DNA from: Acidobacteriota bacterium
GTDB lineage: Bacteria > Acidobacteriota > UBA4820 > DSQY01
Reading direction: 5' to 3'
Length of the DNA stretch: 55,593 bases
Assembly: GCA_021778515.1 (NCBI GenBank)
Contig: JAJYCJ010000010.1
Location: forward strand, 1 to 55,593
Shown here piece by piece: positions 30,501-38,787 of the stretch. A model generated the notes under the pieces. It searched no databases and had not been told where the DNA came from. It saw nothing but the letters and a program-made list of their open reading frames with translations. Position 1 is the first letter of the stretch. Each line of letters opens with the position of its first letter. The position numbers were made by a program, and so were the translations under genes.

Positions 30501-31014
30501 GGCGGTCCAGGAGGGCGGCCAGAAGGCGCTGCCCCTCGTCAACCAGGTGAGGGACCAGGTCAACCAGGCCAAGACGGCGGAGGCGGCGCAGGCCGCCGAG
30601 GCCGCCAAGAAGGCGGAACAGGAGCAGGCCGCTCAGAAGGCCGCCGAAGCCGCCCAGAAGGCGCAGGAGGCGGCCAAGACCCAGGCGGCCTCGGCCAGCA
30701 AGGTCAAAACCGGCGACTTCGTGCAGCTCTGGGCGGTGGATATGAAGCCGCGGATCATCAATTCGGTCCAGGCGCAGTACACCTCCTTGGCCCGCGCCAA
30801 CCGGGTGCAGGGCACCATCTACGTTCAGGCAGAGATCGACGAAACGGGCAAGGTGACCAGCGCTCAGGTGGTCCGCGGCCCGAAGCCGGACTACGGGCTG
30901 GACGAGGAGTGCGTGAAGGCGGCCCTGAAATCCCGTTATTCCCCCGCGATCAAAGACGGCGTTCCCGTGAAGACGGCCATTACCTATCCGGTGGTGTTCA
31001 AGATCGGCCAGTAG
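27541..31014 (+). CDS. Fusion protein: receiver-like domain, Pro/Ala linker, Ser/Thr protein kinase, TM, TonB C-terminal-like domain
   Basis: REC-like 'KRVLIVDYEPKLLDRL...'; kinase 'GGMAELFKA', 'VAIKRI', 'HRDVSPQNII', 'VDFGIAK', 'MSPEQ'; TM 'LLLFGGIAAALLVVVVVAVFVM'; C-terminal 'NRVQGTIYVQAEIDETGKVTSAQVVRG...DEECVKAALKSRYSPAIKDGVPVKTAITYPVVFKI'. Confidence 0.92.
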   Translation: MTKKRVLIVDYEPKLLDRLQSQLPADQFEVATAQDGFAALEVFDSFHPDLVFLRTMLPKKHGFQVCQEMVERSGSRRVPIVMHCSIYKSRKYRNDAMKIYGAAEYLEDPISPETLQGVLRDLLDKKPAVPAPAAKGPGLPDLAMPSPPKASKPKGGAGFDVDKTLEDTLSGINLGLKKTRKPSVEETVPIADIPSLEPPPPPPPAAPPREAPQAVEQGVTSEELFGEVIHDVIEPGQASQPPAAEAPPAAGTPAAPPPPAPPPPPVQASPAQEAPRRMPVVDVNAALGERLLAAPRGEDTAVRRMNARSQSDLNRKLEETLSGVKLGARDGHRPAAPAAPAPAPVEAKAAPAAPAPAPEPPKEEAAPAPAPVVPPPQAQPEAPQPPAAAPPKAEAPQPPAPAPEAPKAAEPQAPKEKAGVGEEGIPYGQYILIDRIAVGGMAELFKARQNGLEGFKRIVAIKRILPHLAANQEFVTMFIDEAKLAAQLNHPNIGHIYDLGKLEDSYFIAMEYVEGKDLRAIMREIEERKRLMPIRVATFIAQKVCSALQYAHQARDMDGKAMDLVHRDVSPQNIIISTSGEVKLVDFGIAKAASKASHTVSGALKGKLLYMSPEQAWGKTVDRRGDIFSLGTVMSEMLTGRKLFYGDSEMSILEKVREAKVVPPKESRPEVPDALQRIILRALQRDPERRYRDCKAMQAELEKFAYGEWETLPSAYDAAAFLTDIFPEVYRREILEVLKREPEEPAEAAADTGAEAAEKAEAAARAKAPKSERGKYAPGKRDRAKSAEPPAPPEAAKPAAPKPPEPAPAPKPAPPPPPPPTPPPVPKQEERAPEMFGSMVAEKSEGGKKNLLLFGGIAAALLVVVVVAVFVMTGKKKPAEATPPSPAPAAAATSAETAAKPVEAPPPVIEAPKPTPPPAAAPPATDAQLASAKRSATRTLGELANGIAALEKGDAGKYASASLDSLKRSDANLSDSLRRAKTVEEYQAVQEGGQKALPLVNQVRDQVNQAKTAEAAQAAEAAKKAEQEQAAQKAAEAAQKAQEAAKTQAASASKVKTGDFVQLWAVDMKPRIINSVQAQYTSLARANRVQGTIYVQAEIDETGKVTSAQVVRGPKPDYGLDEECVKAALKSRYSPAIKDGVPVKTAITYPVVFKIGQ

Positions 31015-31030
31015 GGAGAAGGAGGCGGCT

Positions 31031-31255
31031 GTGGCGACCACTCTCACCGACAAGCAGAAGAAGTTCTACGAAGACGCCCATAGGCAGACCAAGGAAGAGA
31101 TCAAGGAGATCGATTCCTCCATCGAAGAGGAGCTGGCCAAGGTGAAGGAGCGGCTCGCCCAGCTTCAGGAAGCCAAGAAGGCGGCCCTCCAGATGCACGC
31201 CGCCGCCTGCATGAGGCTCAGCCTCAAGAACGAGTTCGAGGAGGAGAGCGAGTAG
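31031..31255 (+). CDS. Small coiled-coil hypothetical protein (74 aa)
   Basis: GTG start, GGAGG upstream; 'DKQKKFYEDAHRQTKEEIKEIDSSIEEELAKVKERLAQLQEAKKAALQMHAAACMRLSLKNEFEEE'. Confidence 0.7.
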   Translation: MATTLTDKQKKFYEDAHRQTKEEIKEIDSSIEEELAKVKERLAQLQEAKKAALQMHAAACMRLSLKNEFEEESE

Positions 31256-31272
31256 GCTTTTTCCGCAGCCAT

Positions 31273-31431
31273 CCAAGGTGCCCCGACCGGGGTGAAAAGG
31301 GAAGGCCGTGAAATTCGGCCGCGGCCCCGCCACTGTGAGCGGCGACGAAAGCGGCGATGAGCCACTGCCTCGGCAAGAGAGGTGGGAAGGCGCCGTCGGT
31401 AGGATGACCCGCAAGCCAGGAGACCTGCCTG
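31273..31431 (+). promoter_or_regulatory. Cobalamin riboswitch
   Basis: Conserved string set: 'ggtgccccg', 'ggtgaaaagggaa', 'gtgaaattcggccgcggccccgccactgtga', 'gccactgcc', 'gggaaggcg', 'gatgacccgcaagccaggagacctgcc' (B12 box). Confidence 0.95.
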
Positions 31432-31512
31432 AGGATGCCCGATTGGGTGGCCCCTCGTGGGAGGGGAACCGAACCGTGCGCCCCCGGAAGCCCCGGTTCA
31501 TCGGAGGTTTTC

Positions 31513-32454
31513 GTGAGGCGCATTCGGCTTTTTAAGGCACCCATCTCCAGCTCCGCGGCCCGGCGGCGGCCGCTTGGGCCCGCCCGGTTTCGCGCCGCCT
31601 CCCCGGCGGGGCTCCTCCTCCTCGCCTCCTTCGCGGTGCTCTGTTTGCCTTTCCTCGCGAGTTGCGGCAGCGGCCACTCCGCCGCCAAGGCGGCGGTGCA
31701 CGGCCGCTGGGTCAGCCTGTCGCCCAGCATGACGGAGATCCTCTTCGCGGTGGGGGCCGGCGGGAAGGTGGCCGGCGTCTGCGCTCCGGCGAGCTATCCG
31801 CCCGAGGCGCGCGCGCTTCCCGCGGTGGCCTCCTGGGACCGGGTGGACGTGGAGGCGATTCTCTCCCTGCATCCCCGGGCCTGCTTCACGGTGGAAGGGA
31901 TGCAGAGCCCCGAGGTCCTGGCCACGGTGAGGCGGCTGGGCGTGCCGGTCCTGGTCTACCCCATGCGGAACCTGAACGATCTCTGGCGGTGCATGATGGA
32001 CGTGGGAACGCGAACCGGCCACGGGAGGGAGGCCGGAGAGCTGGTGCACGCCCTTCGGTCGCGCGTGAGCGCTTCCTCCCCGGCGGTCGGTGAACCGAGG
32101 CTGAGTGCCGTCGTCATCGTGGGGCTGGATCCGCTGGTGGCCGCCGGGCGAGGCTCCTTTCTGGACGGCGTGCTCCAGGCGGCCGGGTACGAGAACGCGC
32201 TCGGCGCCGTGGCTGAGAGTTATCCGGCCCTCTCCGTGGAGCGGGTGGCCGAGGCGGAGCCGGAGGTCTTGATCATGCCCCAGGGAGAGATCCCCACCGA
32301 CCTCGGGAACGCCTTCGCGGCGCGGCTGCGAAAGCTGGAGGGCAAGCCCGTCCGCGAGGTCTGGGTGCCGGCCGACCTCCTCGTGCGCCCGGGGCCTCGA
32401 ACCGTGGAGGCCATCGAGGCGCTGGCCGCGGCCCGTCGGGGAGTGGCGCCGTGA
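31513..32454 (+). CDS. btuF: B12-type periplasmic substrate-binding lipoprotein (BtuF-like)
   Basis: Lipobox 'LASCGSG'; 'RWVSLSPSMTEILFAVGAGGKVAGVC', 'SWDRVDVEAILSLHPRACF'; follows cobalamin riboswitch; GTG start with GGAGG. Confidence 0.87.
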   Translation: MRRIRLFKAPISSSAARRRPLGPARFRAASPAGLLLLASFAVLCLPFLASCGSGHSAAKAAVHGRWVSLSPSMTEILFAVGAGGKVAGVCAPASYPPEARALPAVASWDRVDVEAILSLHPRACFTVEGMQSPEVLATVRRLGVPVLVYPMRNLNDLWRCMMDVGTRTGHGREAGELVHALRSRVSASSPAVGEPRLSAVVIVGLDPLVAAGRGSFLDGVLQAAGYENALGAVAESYPALSVERVAEAEPEVLIMPQGEIPTDLGNAFAARLRKLEGKPVREVWVPADLLVRPGPRTVEAIEALAAARRGVAP

Positions 32455-33413
32455 GGGCCCGCGAGCGCTGGGCCCTGGGCTTGGCCGCCGCCTGCGCGGC
32501 GGGGACCTTCGCCGCCGCCATGACCCTGGGGCTTCCCGAGACGACCGGGGGTCTGGCCGCGCGGATCCTCTGGTCGGTCCGCCTGCCGGAGGCGCTCACC
32601 GCGCTCATCGTGGGAGGCGGGCTGGGCCTGTCCGGCCTCCTGTTCCAGCTGGTGCTCCGGAACCCGCTCGCGGACCCTTACGTGCTGGGCGTGGCGGGAG
32701 GATCGACCTTCGCCGCCGTGGGGGCGACGCTCTTCCTCGGCACGGCCGCGGCGGGCGGGGGCATGGCGCTGCGTGGGGCCGCCGCCCTGGTGGGCGGCCT
32801 GCTCACGCTGGCGGGCCTCATGAAGCTGGCCGGCGGCAAGCCGGAGACCCTCCTGCTGGGCGGCGTCGTGGCCAACACGGCCTTCGCGGCGGGCGCGCGG
32901 ATGCTCACCGTATGGCTCTCGCCCGAGCAGCTGGCCTACGTGACGACGTTCCTCGTCGGCTTCATCCCCACCCCGCCGACGGCCATTCCTCTCCTGCTGG
33001 GCATTCCCTGCCTCTACACGCTGGCCCGGTTCATGCCCAGGGGAAGGGGGCTGGACCTGCTGCTCCTCTCGGACGACGAGGCGCGCGCCACGGGGCTGGA
33101 GGTGGGGCGGGTGCGCCGCGAGGCCCTCCTGCTGGCCACCGTTCTGGCGGCCGCGGCGGTCACGCTCTGCGGCATGCTCGGCTTCGTGGGGCTCGTGGTG
33201 CCGCACCTGGCCCGCCTGACCGCCGGCCGCCGCCACCGCGTCCTGGTGCCCGCCTCCTTCCTGCTCGGCGCCGCCTTTCTCCTGGCGGCGCTCACTGCGG
33301 GGAAGCTCGTCGGAGGCTCCTGGCTGGCGCCGGTCGGCGTCTACACCAGCCTCGTGGGGGCTCCCGTCTTCCTGGTCCTGCTCGTCCGCTCCAGCCGGAG
33401 GGAGCTGCCGTGA
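32451..33413 (+). CDS. btuC: FecCD/BtuC-family ABC transporter permease
   Basis: 'RLPEALTALIVGGGLGLSGLLFQLVLRNPLADPYVLGVAGGS', 'GFVGLVVPHLARLTAGRRHRVLVPASFLLGAAFLL'. Confidence 0.93.
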   Translation: MRARERWALGLAAACAAGTFAAAMTLGLPETTGGLAARILWSVRLPEALTALIVGGGLGLSGLLFQLVLRNPLADPYVLGVAGGSTFAAVGATLFLGTAAAGGGMALRGAAALVGGLLTLAGLMKLAGGKPETLLLGGVVANTAFAAGARMLTVWLSPEQLAYVTTFLVGFIPTPPTAIPLLLGIPCLYTLARFMPRGRGLDLLLLSDDEARATGLEVGRVRREALLLATVLAAAAVTLCGMLGFVGLVVPHLARLTAGRRHRVLVPASFLLGAAFLLAALTAGKLVGGSWLAPVGVYTSLVGAPVFLVLLVRSSRRELP

Positions 33414-34249
33414 TCGAGCTGAGAAAGGTCCACTTCGCCTATCCGGGAGCGCATCGGCTGTTGAGAGGCGCCGACCTCGAGATCCGGCCGGGGGAGGTGG
33501 TGGCCCTGGCGGGTCCCAACGGAGCTGGGAAGAGCACCCTCCTGCGCATCGCCGCGGGCCTTCTGGCCCCTTCGGAGGGAGAGGCCCTCCTGGAGGGACG
33601 GCCCGTCGAGAGCTGGTCGCGGGTCGCGAGGGCCAAGCAACTCGCCTACGTGGCCCAGAGCCCCAAGACCCCGGAGGAGTGGCGGGTGAGCGAGATCGTG
33701 GAGCTGGGCGACTACCCCCACCGCGAGCAGCCCCCGGCCCCCAGGCCGCTGGCCGTCCGGCTGGAGGAGGTTCGGAGGAGGCTGGGCCTGGCCCCGGTCT
33801 GGGAGCGGAGGGCCGACAGCCTGAGCGGCGGCGAGGCTCAGAAGGTCTCCCTCGCCCGGGCCCTGGTTCAGGACACCCGGAACCTCGTGCTGGACGAGCC
33901 TGCGAGCCACCTGGACCTGGCCAATCAGATGGTTCTCTTCCGGAGCCTCTCCGAACTGGCCGCCCAGGGGCGCTCGGTCCTCCTGGCCACGCACGACGTG
34001 AACCTCTCGCGCCTCTTCGGGCAGAGGCTCGTGCTGCTCAACGGCGAGGGGGTCGTGAAGCCGATGCCGGAGGGAGCCGAGGAGCAGGGCCGGCTGCTGC
34101 GCCAGGCCTTCGGCGTCGCCTTCAGGCCCGTGGAGCTTTCGGGGACCCTCTGCTGGTTTCCCGATCCTCGTGGGGAGAGGCCGGCGTCACAGACGCCGGG
34201 TGCGGGCGAAGGCGAGGAGGGCGGGCCGGCGGGGCCCGACGGACGATGA
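33410..34249 (+). CDS. btuD: ABC transporter ATP-binding protein (BtuD/FecE-like)
   Basis: Walker A 'GPNGAGKST', signature 'LSGGEAQKVSLARAL', Walker B 'NLVLDEPASHLDLA'; GTG overlaps btuC stop. Confidence 0.93.
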   Translation: MIELRKVHFAYPGAHRLLRGADLEIRPGEVVALAGPNGAGKSTLLRIAAGLLAPSEGEALLEGRPVESWSRVARAKQLAYVAQSPKTPEEWRVSEIVELGDYPHREQPPAPRPLAVRLEEVRRRLGLAPVWERRADSLSGGEAQKVSLARALVQDTRNLVLDEPASHLDLANQMVLFRSLSELAAQGRSVLLATHDVNLSRLFGQRLVLLNGEGVVKPMPEGAEEQGRLLRQAFGVAFRPVELSGTLCWFPDPRGERPASQTPGAGEGEEGGPAGPDGR

Positions 34250-34370
34250 CGGCCAGATCGGGCCGGTGCGAGGATGCGTCTTTGCGTGGAAAGCGGCCCC
34301 CGGCCGGGGCCAGTGGAGATGCGGACGGGGCCGGGCGCGGTCCGCACCCTTTGATGATGGGAGACGAAGG

Positions 34371-36380
34371 ATGAGAGCCAGAATCGCGGTGACGTGCACC
34401 CTCCTCGCGGCGGCCATGGTCAGCCCCGTGGCCGCCCAGGACGCCCAGAAGCTCCTGGAGAACTACGGCACGGTCGTCACCGTCTTCGGAGAACGCATAC
34501 CCGTGGAGGAGCGGCAGATTCTGAACACGGCGGCGGGCGTCACGGTCATCACCCGAGAGGCCATCCAGAAGATGGGGGCGACGACCGTCCAGCAGGTCCT
34601 GGAGAGCCTTCCGGGCGTGGTCCTGCACAACATCACCGGCAATCCCGTGGAGAGCAGCGCGGACCTTCGCGGCTTCCCCGACGGCGCGAGCATGGCCGTC
34701 TTTCTGGACGGCGTCCGCCTGAACGACATTCAGGACAACAGCGTCCGCTGGGACCTCATCCCCCTCGAGGACGTGGAGCGCATCGAGATCTACCCGGGCG
34801 CCTCCGGACCGCTCTACGGCGGGGGCGCCCTGGCGGGAGTCGTGAACATCGTGACGAGGCGGGACCCGGGCATCCCGCGGCTCGACCTCAAGGCGGAGGC
34901 CGGCTCCTTCGGCCAGCGGGAGGCGAGGACCCACGCCTCCGGCAGCTTCGGCCCCTGGGAGTTCTACACCACCGCGACCCAGAGGCACGCCAAGGGCTGG
35001 CGCGAGAACGACGGCTACCGGCTGGACGACGGGCTGGTGCGCCTGAGCTACACCCCGGACAGCTCCAACCAGCTCGCCCTCCTCGTGAAGTACTCCGGAG
35101 GGGCCATCAGCGATCCCGGCTCGCTGACGGCCCAGGAGATGGCCCGGAATCCCCGTCAGGACCCCTACAACCGCTACGACGGGACCCGCGGCCGGGAATA
35201 CCTGGCCAGCCTCCGCTACGCCTTTACCCCCGCCAGCGGCTGGACCTTCTCGGCCCAGGCCTACGGACGCCGCCAGGACCGCGACACGCTCACCACCGGC
35301 CGCTACGGCTCCGGCTTCCTGGGGTCGGATCAGGAGGATCTCCAGGGCGTTCTCACCGACGCGAGCCGCACCTGGAAGCGGGGGCGCTGGAGCTTCTCCG
35401 CCTCCGGCGGCGCGGACCTCTCCTCGGGAACCGTGAGCGCCGACGGCTTCTATACCGACATCTACGGGCAGAACAAGCGCCCGGCGAGCCGGAGCGACCT
35501 GAGCCAGCACAACTCGGGCGCCTATCTCCAGGGCGACCTGGGCTGGGGCGATCTGCACCTCGTCGTGGGCGCGAGGACCGACCGCAGCGCCTACGGCTAT
35601 TCGGACCTCTTCAGCGCCCGGAACGACGAGGAGCGGGTCTTCAGGGAATCCACCTGGCGCTCGGGCCTGCTCTGGCACACGGGGCCGTGGTCCTCCCTCT
35701 TCCTGACTTACTCGGAGGGCTACCGCATCCCCTCCGTCGTGGAGCTCTTCGCATACCCGGGCTTCTACTCCAATCCCGGCCTGCGCTCCACCCGGGCGGG
35801 GGATTGGGAGGGGGGATGGCGCTACCTAAAAGAGGGATGGCGCTTCAGCGTGACGGGCTTCCGCATGCACATGACCGACGAGGTGGTCTACGTGCTCACC
35901 CATCCCAAGCTCTTCATCGGCGAGAACATGAACGTGGGGCGCTCCACCCGCAAGGGCGTCGAGGCGGAGGCGCACATCCCCCTGCCGGCGGGCTTCGCTT
36001 TCCACCTCACGGGTTCCTACCTGGAGAGCGAGGTGACGGCGGGGCCGTACGCGGGACACCGCCTGCCCATGGTGCCCAGGGGCTCGGGCACGGCGGGGCT
36101 CTCCTGGTCCAATCCGGACCTGAGCGTGGAGCTCTACGGCCACTGGGTCGGCCCGCAGGTGCTGGACAACGACCTGCTCAACCAGCAGCCTGACCTGCCG
36201 GGGTACTCCACGCTGGATTTAAGCGTGCGCTACGCCTTCCGCGCCATGACGGTTCAGGGGACGGTCACGAACCTCCTCGACCGGCGTTTCGCCAACCGGG
36301 GCATCACCAACGGCGCCACGAACTACTTCAACCCGGCCTACCCCCAGGCGGTGCGGATCTCGTTCATGTGGAGCTTCTAG
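34371..36380 (+). CDS. btuB: TonB-dependent outer-membrane receptor (BtuB-like)
   Basis: Plug 'GVTVITREAIQKMGATTVQQVLESLPGVVLHNITGNPVESSADLRGFPDGASMAVFLDGVRLND'; 'IEIYPGASGPLYGGGALAGVVNIVTRR'; C-terminal aromatic 'ISFMWSF'. Confidence 0.92.
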   Translation: MRARIAVTCTLLAAAMVSPVAAQDAQKLLENYGTVVTVFGERIPVEERQILNTAAGVTVITREAIQKMGATTVQQVLESLPGVVLHNITGNPVESSADLRGFPDGASMAVFLDGVRLNDIQDNSVRWDLIPLEDVERIEIYPGASGPLYGGGALAGVVNIVTRRDPGIPRLDLKAEAGSFGQREARTHASGSFGPWEFYTTATQRHAKGWRENDGYRLDDGLVRLSYTPDSSNQLALLVKYSGGAISDPGSLTAQEMARNPRQDPYNRYDGTRGREYLASLRYAFTPASGWTFSAQAYGRRQDRDTLTTGRYGSGFLGSDQEDLQGVLTDASRTWKRGRWSFSASGGADLSSGTVSADGFYTDIYGQNKRPASRSDLSQHNSGAYLQGDLGWGDLHLVVGARTDRSAYGYSDLFSARNDEERVFRESTWRSGLLWHTGPWSSLFLTYSEGYRIPSVVELFAYPGFYSNPGLRSTRAGDWEGGWRYLKEGWRFSVTGFRMHMTDEVVYVLTHPKLFIGENMNVGRSTRKGVEAEAHIPLPAGFAFHLTGSYLESEVTAGPYAGHRLPMVPRGSGTAGLSWSNPDLSVELYGHWVGPQVLDNDLLNQQPDLPGYSTLDLSVRYAFRAMTVQGTVTNLLDRRFANRGITNGATNYFNPAYPQAVRISFMWSF

Positions 36381-36402
36381 CGCGCAAGGGTCGAGGAGCG
36401 AT

Positions 36403-36464
36403 TCACCACGGAGAACACGGAGAGCACGGAGTGGGCTGAGGCAGGAGCGCTCTCCCGAGCGCGA
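36403..36464. repeat. Composite repeat: CACGGAG-type repeat followed by REP element
   Basis: 'accacggagaacacggagagcacggag...gcaggagcgctctcccgagcgcgacaggtc'. Confidence 0.75.
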
Positions 36465-36512
36465 CAGGTCTTCGGGACGCTGGACGCGCGTTGTTCCCAG
36501 TTCTGTTCGGGC

Positions 36513-36632
36513 GTCATCCCGTGGGCGGCATCGAAGGGCTTCCTGCACGGGATCCCGCCGATACGAGTCTGCGCGGTTTTGAATCCAACGAGATTCTGAG
36601 CAAGGTGCCCCTCGACGCAGCCCTCAGGATGA
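36513..36632. repeat. Repeat family A (GTCAT...ATGAC, ~120 bp)
   Basis: 'gtcatcccgtgggcggcatcgaagggcttcctgcacgggatcccgcc...agattctgagcaaggtgcccctcgacgcagccctcaggatgac'. Confidence 0.75.
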
Positions 36633-36715
36633 CCTGTCTGTGCGACGGGTGACCTGCGCGGCTCGGGACGCGAGGCGCGGGATGCGAGGGGGGGGACGCG
36701 AGGCACGAGGAGGGA

Positions 36716-36780
36716 TTCACCACGGAGGACACGGAGAGCACGGAGAAGACTGAGGTAGGAGCGCTCTCCCGAGGGCGACA
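36716..36780. repeat. Composite repeat, second copy (CACGGAG repeat + REP)
   Basis: 'accacggaggacacggagagcacggag...gtaggagcgctctcccgagggcgacaggtc'. Confidence 0.75.
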
Positions 36781-37054
36781 GGTCCGCGAGACGCTAAACG
36801 CGAGAGGCGCGGCGCACAGGAGCCGGGAAAGGACTGCCGAGAAACGCAGCCGTTGTCCTCGATGGCGGTCTCGTGCCCTCCTCACTCCTCACTTCCCCCG
36901 GGCCGGGCAGCGGTTTGACGGTGCCAAGCGCCTATGGTAGAGTCTTTTACTCTGTCCGGATTAGGATCGATTCCAGGGAGAACGGCGACTCGAAGCGGGG
37001 TCAAAGACGGGAGGACGGGCTCGGCGGGAAGGCATTTCCCAGAGTCGGGTGTTC

Positions 37055-37888
37055 ATGATGACCTTTCAGGGCTCACTCAAGGAACTGCACCTGCCAGACG
37101 TCATCCAGCTCGTCTCCGTGTCGGGCAAGACCGGGTGCTTCCACCTCGACCGAGAGGGTGAGGCGGGCTCCATCTACCTGGAAAACGGCCGCATCGTCCA
37201 CGCTTCCCTGGGAAAGCTCGCGGGTGAGGAGGCCGTCTACGCCCTCTCCACCTGGTCCGAGGGCAGCTTCCACTTCCGCCCGGGTGACGCGGCCCCCGCC
37301 CACACCATCACCAAGAACAACACCAACCTCCTCATGGAAGCGGCGCGCCGGATGGACGAGTGGCGCGTGCTCTCCAAGAAGATCCCCTCCCTGGACAGGG
37401 TGCCCCGCTTTCAGGTCCCCGAGGGCAAGCAGGGACAGATCAACCTGAACACCCAGGAGTGGCTCATCCTCAGCAAGATCGACGGCCAGGCCGACATCGA
37501 AACCATCGCCGAGCGGCTCGAACTCTCCACCTTCGAGGTCGCCAAGCTCCTGTACGGACTGGTCACCATGGGGCTGATCGTGCTGGACGCGCCGGCCCCC
37601 CGGCCCGCCGCTGGCCCCGACGAGGTGGAGGACCGCCTCCTCCGCCTGCTGGAGCGCCTGCGGGACGAAGCCTTCGCCGTCCTGGGCGAGGCGGGCAGGC
37701 CCGTGGTCCAGATGGCCTTCGCCGAGGCCGACCACGGAGTCCGCGATGGGCAGGGCACGGAGGCCGTGCAGTCCATGTGCCAGACGGTCATCCAGCACGC
37801 CGCCCAGTCCGGTGGCCCCGACGTCCAGCGCCAGGTGGCCGAGCGCTTCCGGGACATCCTCTCCTCCTGGAACGCCGGAGCCTTTTGA
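37055..37888 (+). CDS. DUF4388 domain-containing protein
   Basis: 'FQGSLKELHLPDVIQLVSVSGKTGCFHLDREGEAGSIYLENGRIVHASLGKLAGEEAVYALSTWSEGSFHF' typical DUF4388 (PatA-like) N-terminus. Confidence 0.85.
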   Translation: MMTFQGSLKELHLPDVIQLVSVSGKTGCFHLDREGEAGSIYLENGRIVHASLGKLAGEEAVYALSTWSEGSFHFRPGDAAPAHTITKNNTNLLMEAARRMDEWRVLSKKIPSLDRVPRFQVPEGKQGQINLNTQEWLILSKIDGQADIETIAERLELSTFEVAKLLYGLVTMGLIVLDAPAPRPAAGPDEVEDRLLRLLERLRDEAFAVLGEAGRPVVQMAFAEADHGVRDGQGTEAVQSMCQTVIQHAAQSGGPDVQRQVAERFRDILSSWNAGAF

Positions 37889-37981
37889 TCCGTTGTTGAC
37901 AACCGGGAAGGGGCCCGAGGCCGCGCCGAGGACGAAGGGCGGCGGGTGCTCGGCCGCGCCCGGAGGGATTCCGGAGGTTCG

Positions 37982-38617
37982 ATGCGCACCCTGATCGTGG
38001 TCCGCCACGGCGAGACGGAGTGGAACTCGGAGAAACGGATCCAGGGCTCCGTCGACGTGCCGCTCTCGCCGAAGGGCATCGGCCAGGCGGAGGCCCTCGC
38101 CGAGACCATGGCCGGGGAGGCGTGGCGCTTCGACCGGGTCTACACGTCGGATCTCGACCGCTCCCGAACCACGGGCCAGATCCTCGCCGACCGCCTGGAC
38201 ATCCCCGTGCTCGTCACCTCGCCGCTCCTGCGCGAGCTTGACTGCGGCCTGTGGGAGGGCCGGGCCATCGAGGATCTGCGCACCCATGAGCCGGAGGCCT
38301 ACGCCTCGTGGCTGGACGACCCCGAGTGGGCCATTCCCGGGGGCGAGTCGGTCTCGGAGCTGTACGGGCGGGTGGTCACCTTCTTCCTGGAGCAGAATGC
38401 CACTCTGGAGGGCTGCCGCGACGTACTCCTGGTGGCCCACGGCCTGGCGAACCGCATGATCCTGGCGGCGCTCATGAGGATAGAGCCCCAGCGCGCCCGG
38501 TACTTCACTCAGGACAACACGGCCATCAACGCCTTCAGTTGGCACTCCAACGGGCGGATCTACTGCGAGGCGTGGAACGCCACCTGCCACCTGGAGCGGC
38601 AGAGCGAGGACGTGTGA
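37982..38617 (+). CDS. Histidine phosphatase family protein (phosphoglycerate mutase-like)
   Basis: 'VVRHGETEWNSEKRIQG', 'YTSDLDRSRTTGQIL', 'RELDCGLWEGR', 'LLVAHGLANR'. Confidence 0.93.
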   Translation: MRTLIVVRHGETEWNSEKRIQGSVDVPLSPKGIGQAEALAETMAGEAWRFDRVYTSDLDRSRTTGQILADRLDIPVLVTSPLLRELDCGLWEGRAIEDLRTHEPEAYASWLDDPEWAIPGGESVSELYGRVVTFFLEQNATLEGCRDVLLVAHGLANRMILAALMRIEPQRARYFTQDNTAINAFSWHSNGRIYCEAWNATCHLERQSEDV

Positions 38618-38787
38618 CGGGCGTCGCTCCGGCTTAACCACAGAGGCACAGAGGGGAGAATGACCAGAGGACGGGGAAGCGGCAGGGCGGAGGGATCAGG
38701 GAAGTCCGTGGGAGCCGTCGCCCGACGGCGACCGCCCCTGGCGTCACCGCCGCCGTCTCGTGCCGTCCTCCCTAGGGAGGACCGACC

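Noticed and set aside
27511-31053. 1180-aa minus-strand ORF opposite the kinase gene
   Set aside because: Low-complexity Gly/Leu/Arg antisense frame; the + strand has kinase and TonB_C motifs.
37073-38641. 522-aa minus-strand ORF
   Set aside because: Antisense to the DUF4388 and histidine phosphatase genes, both well supported.
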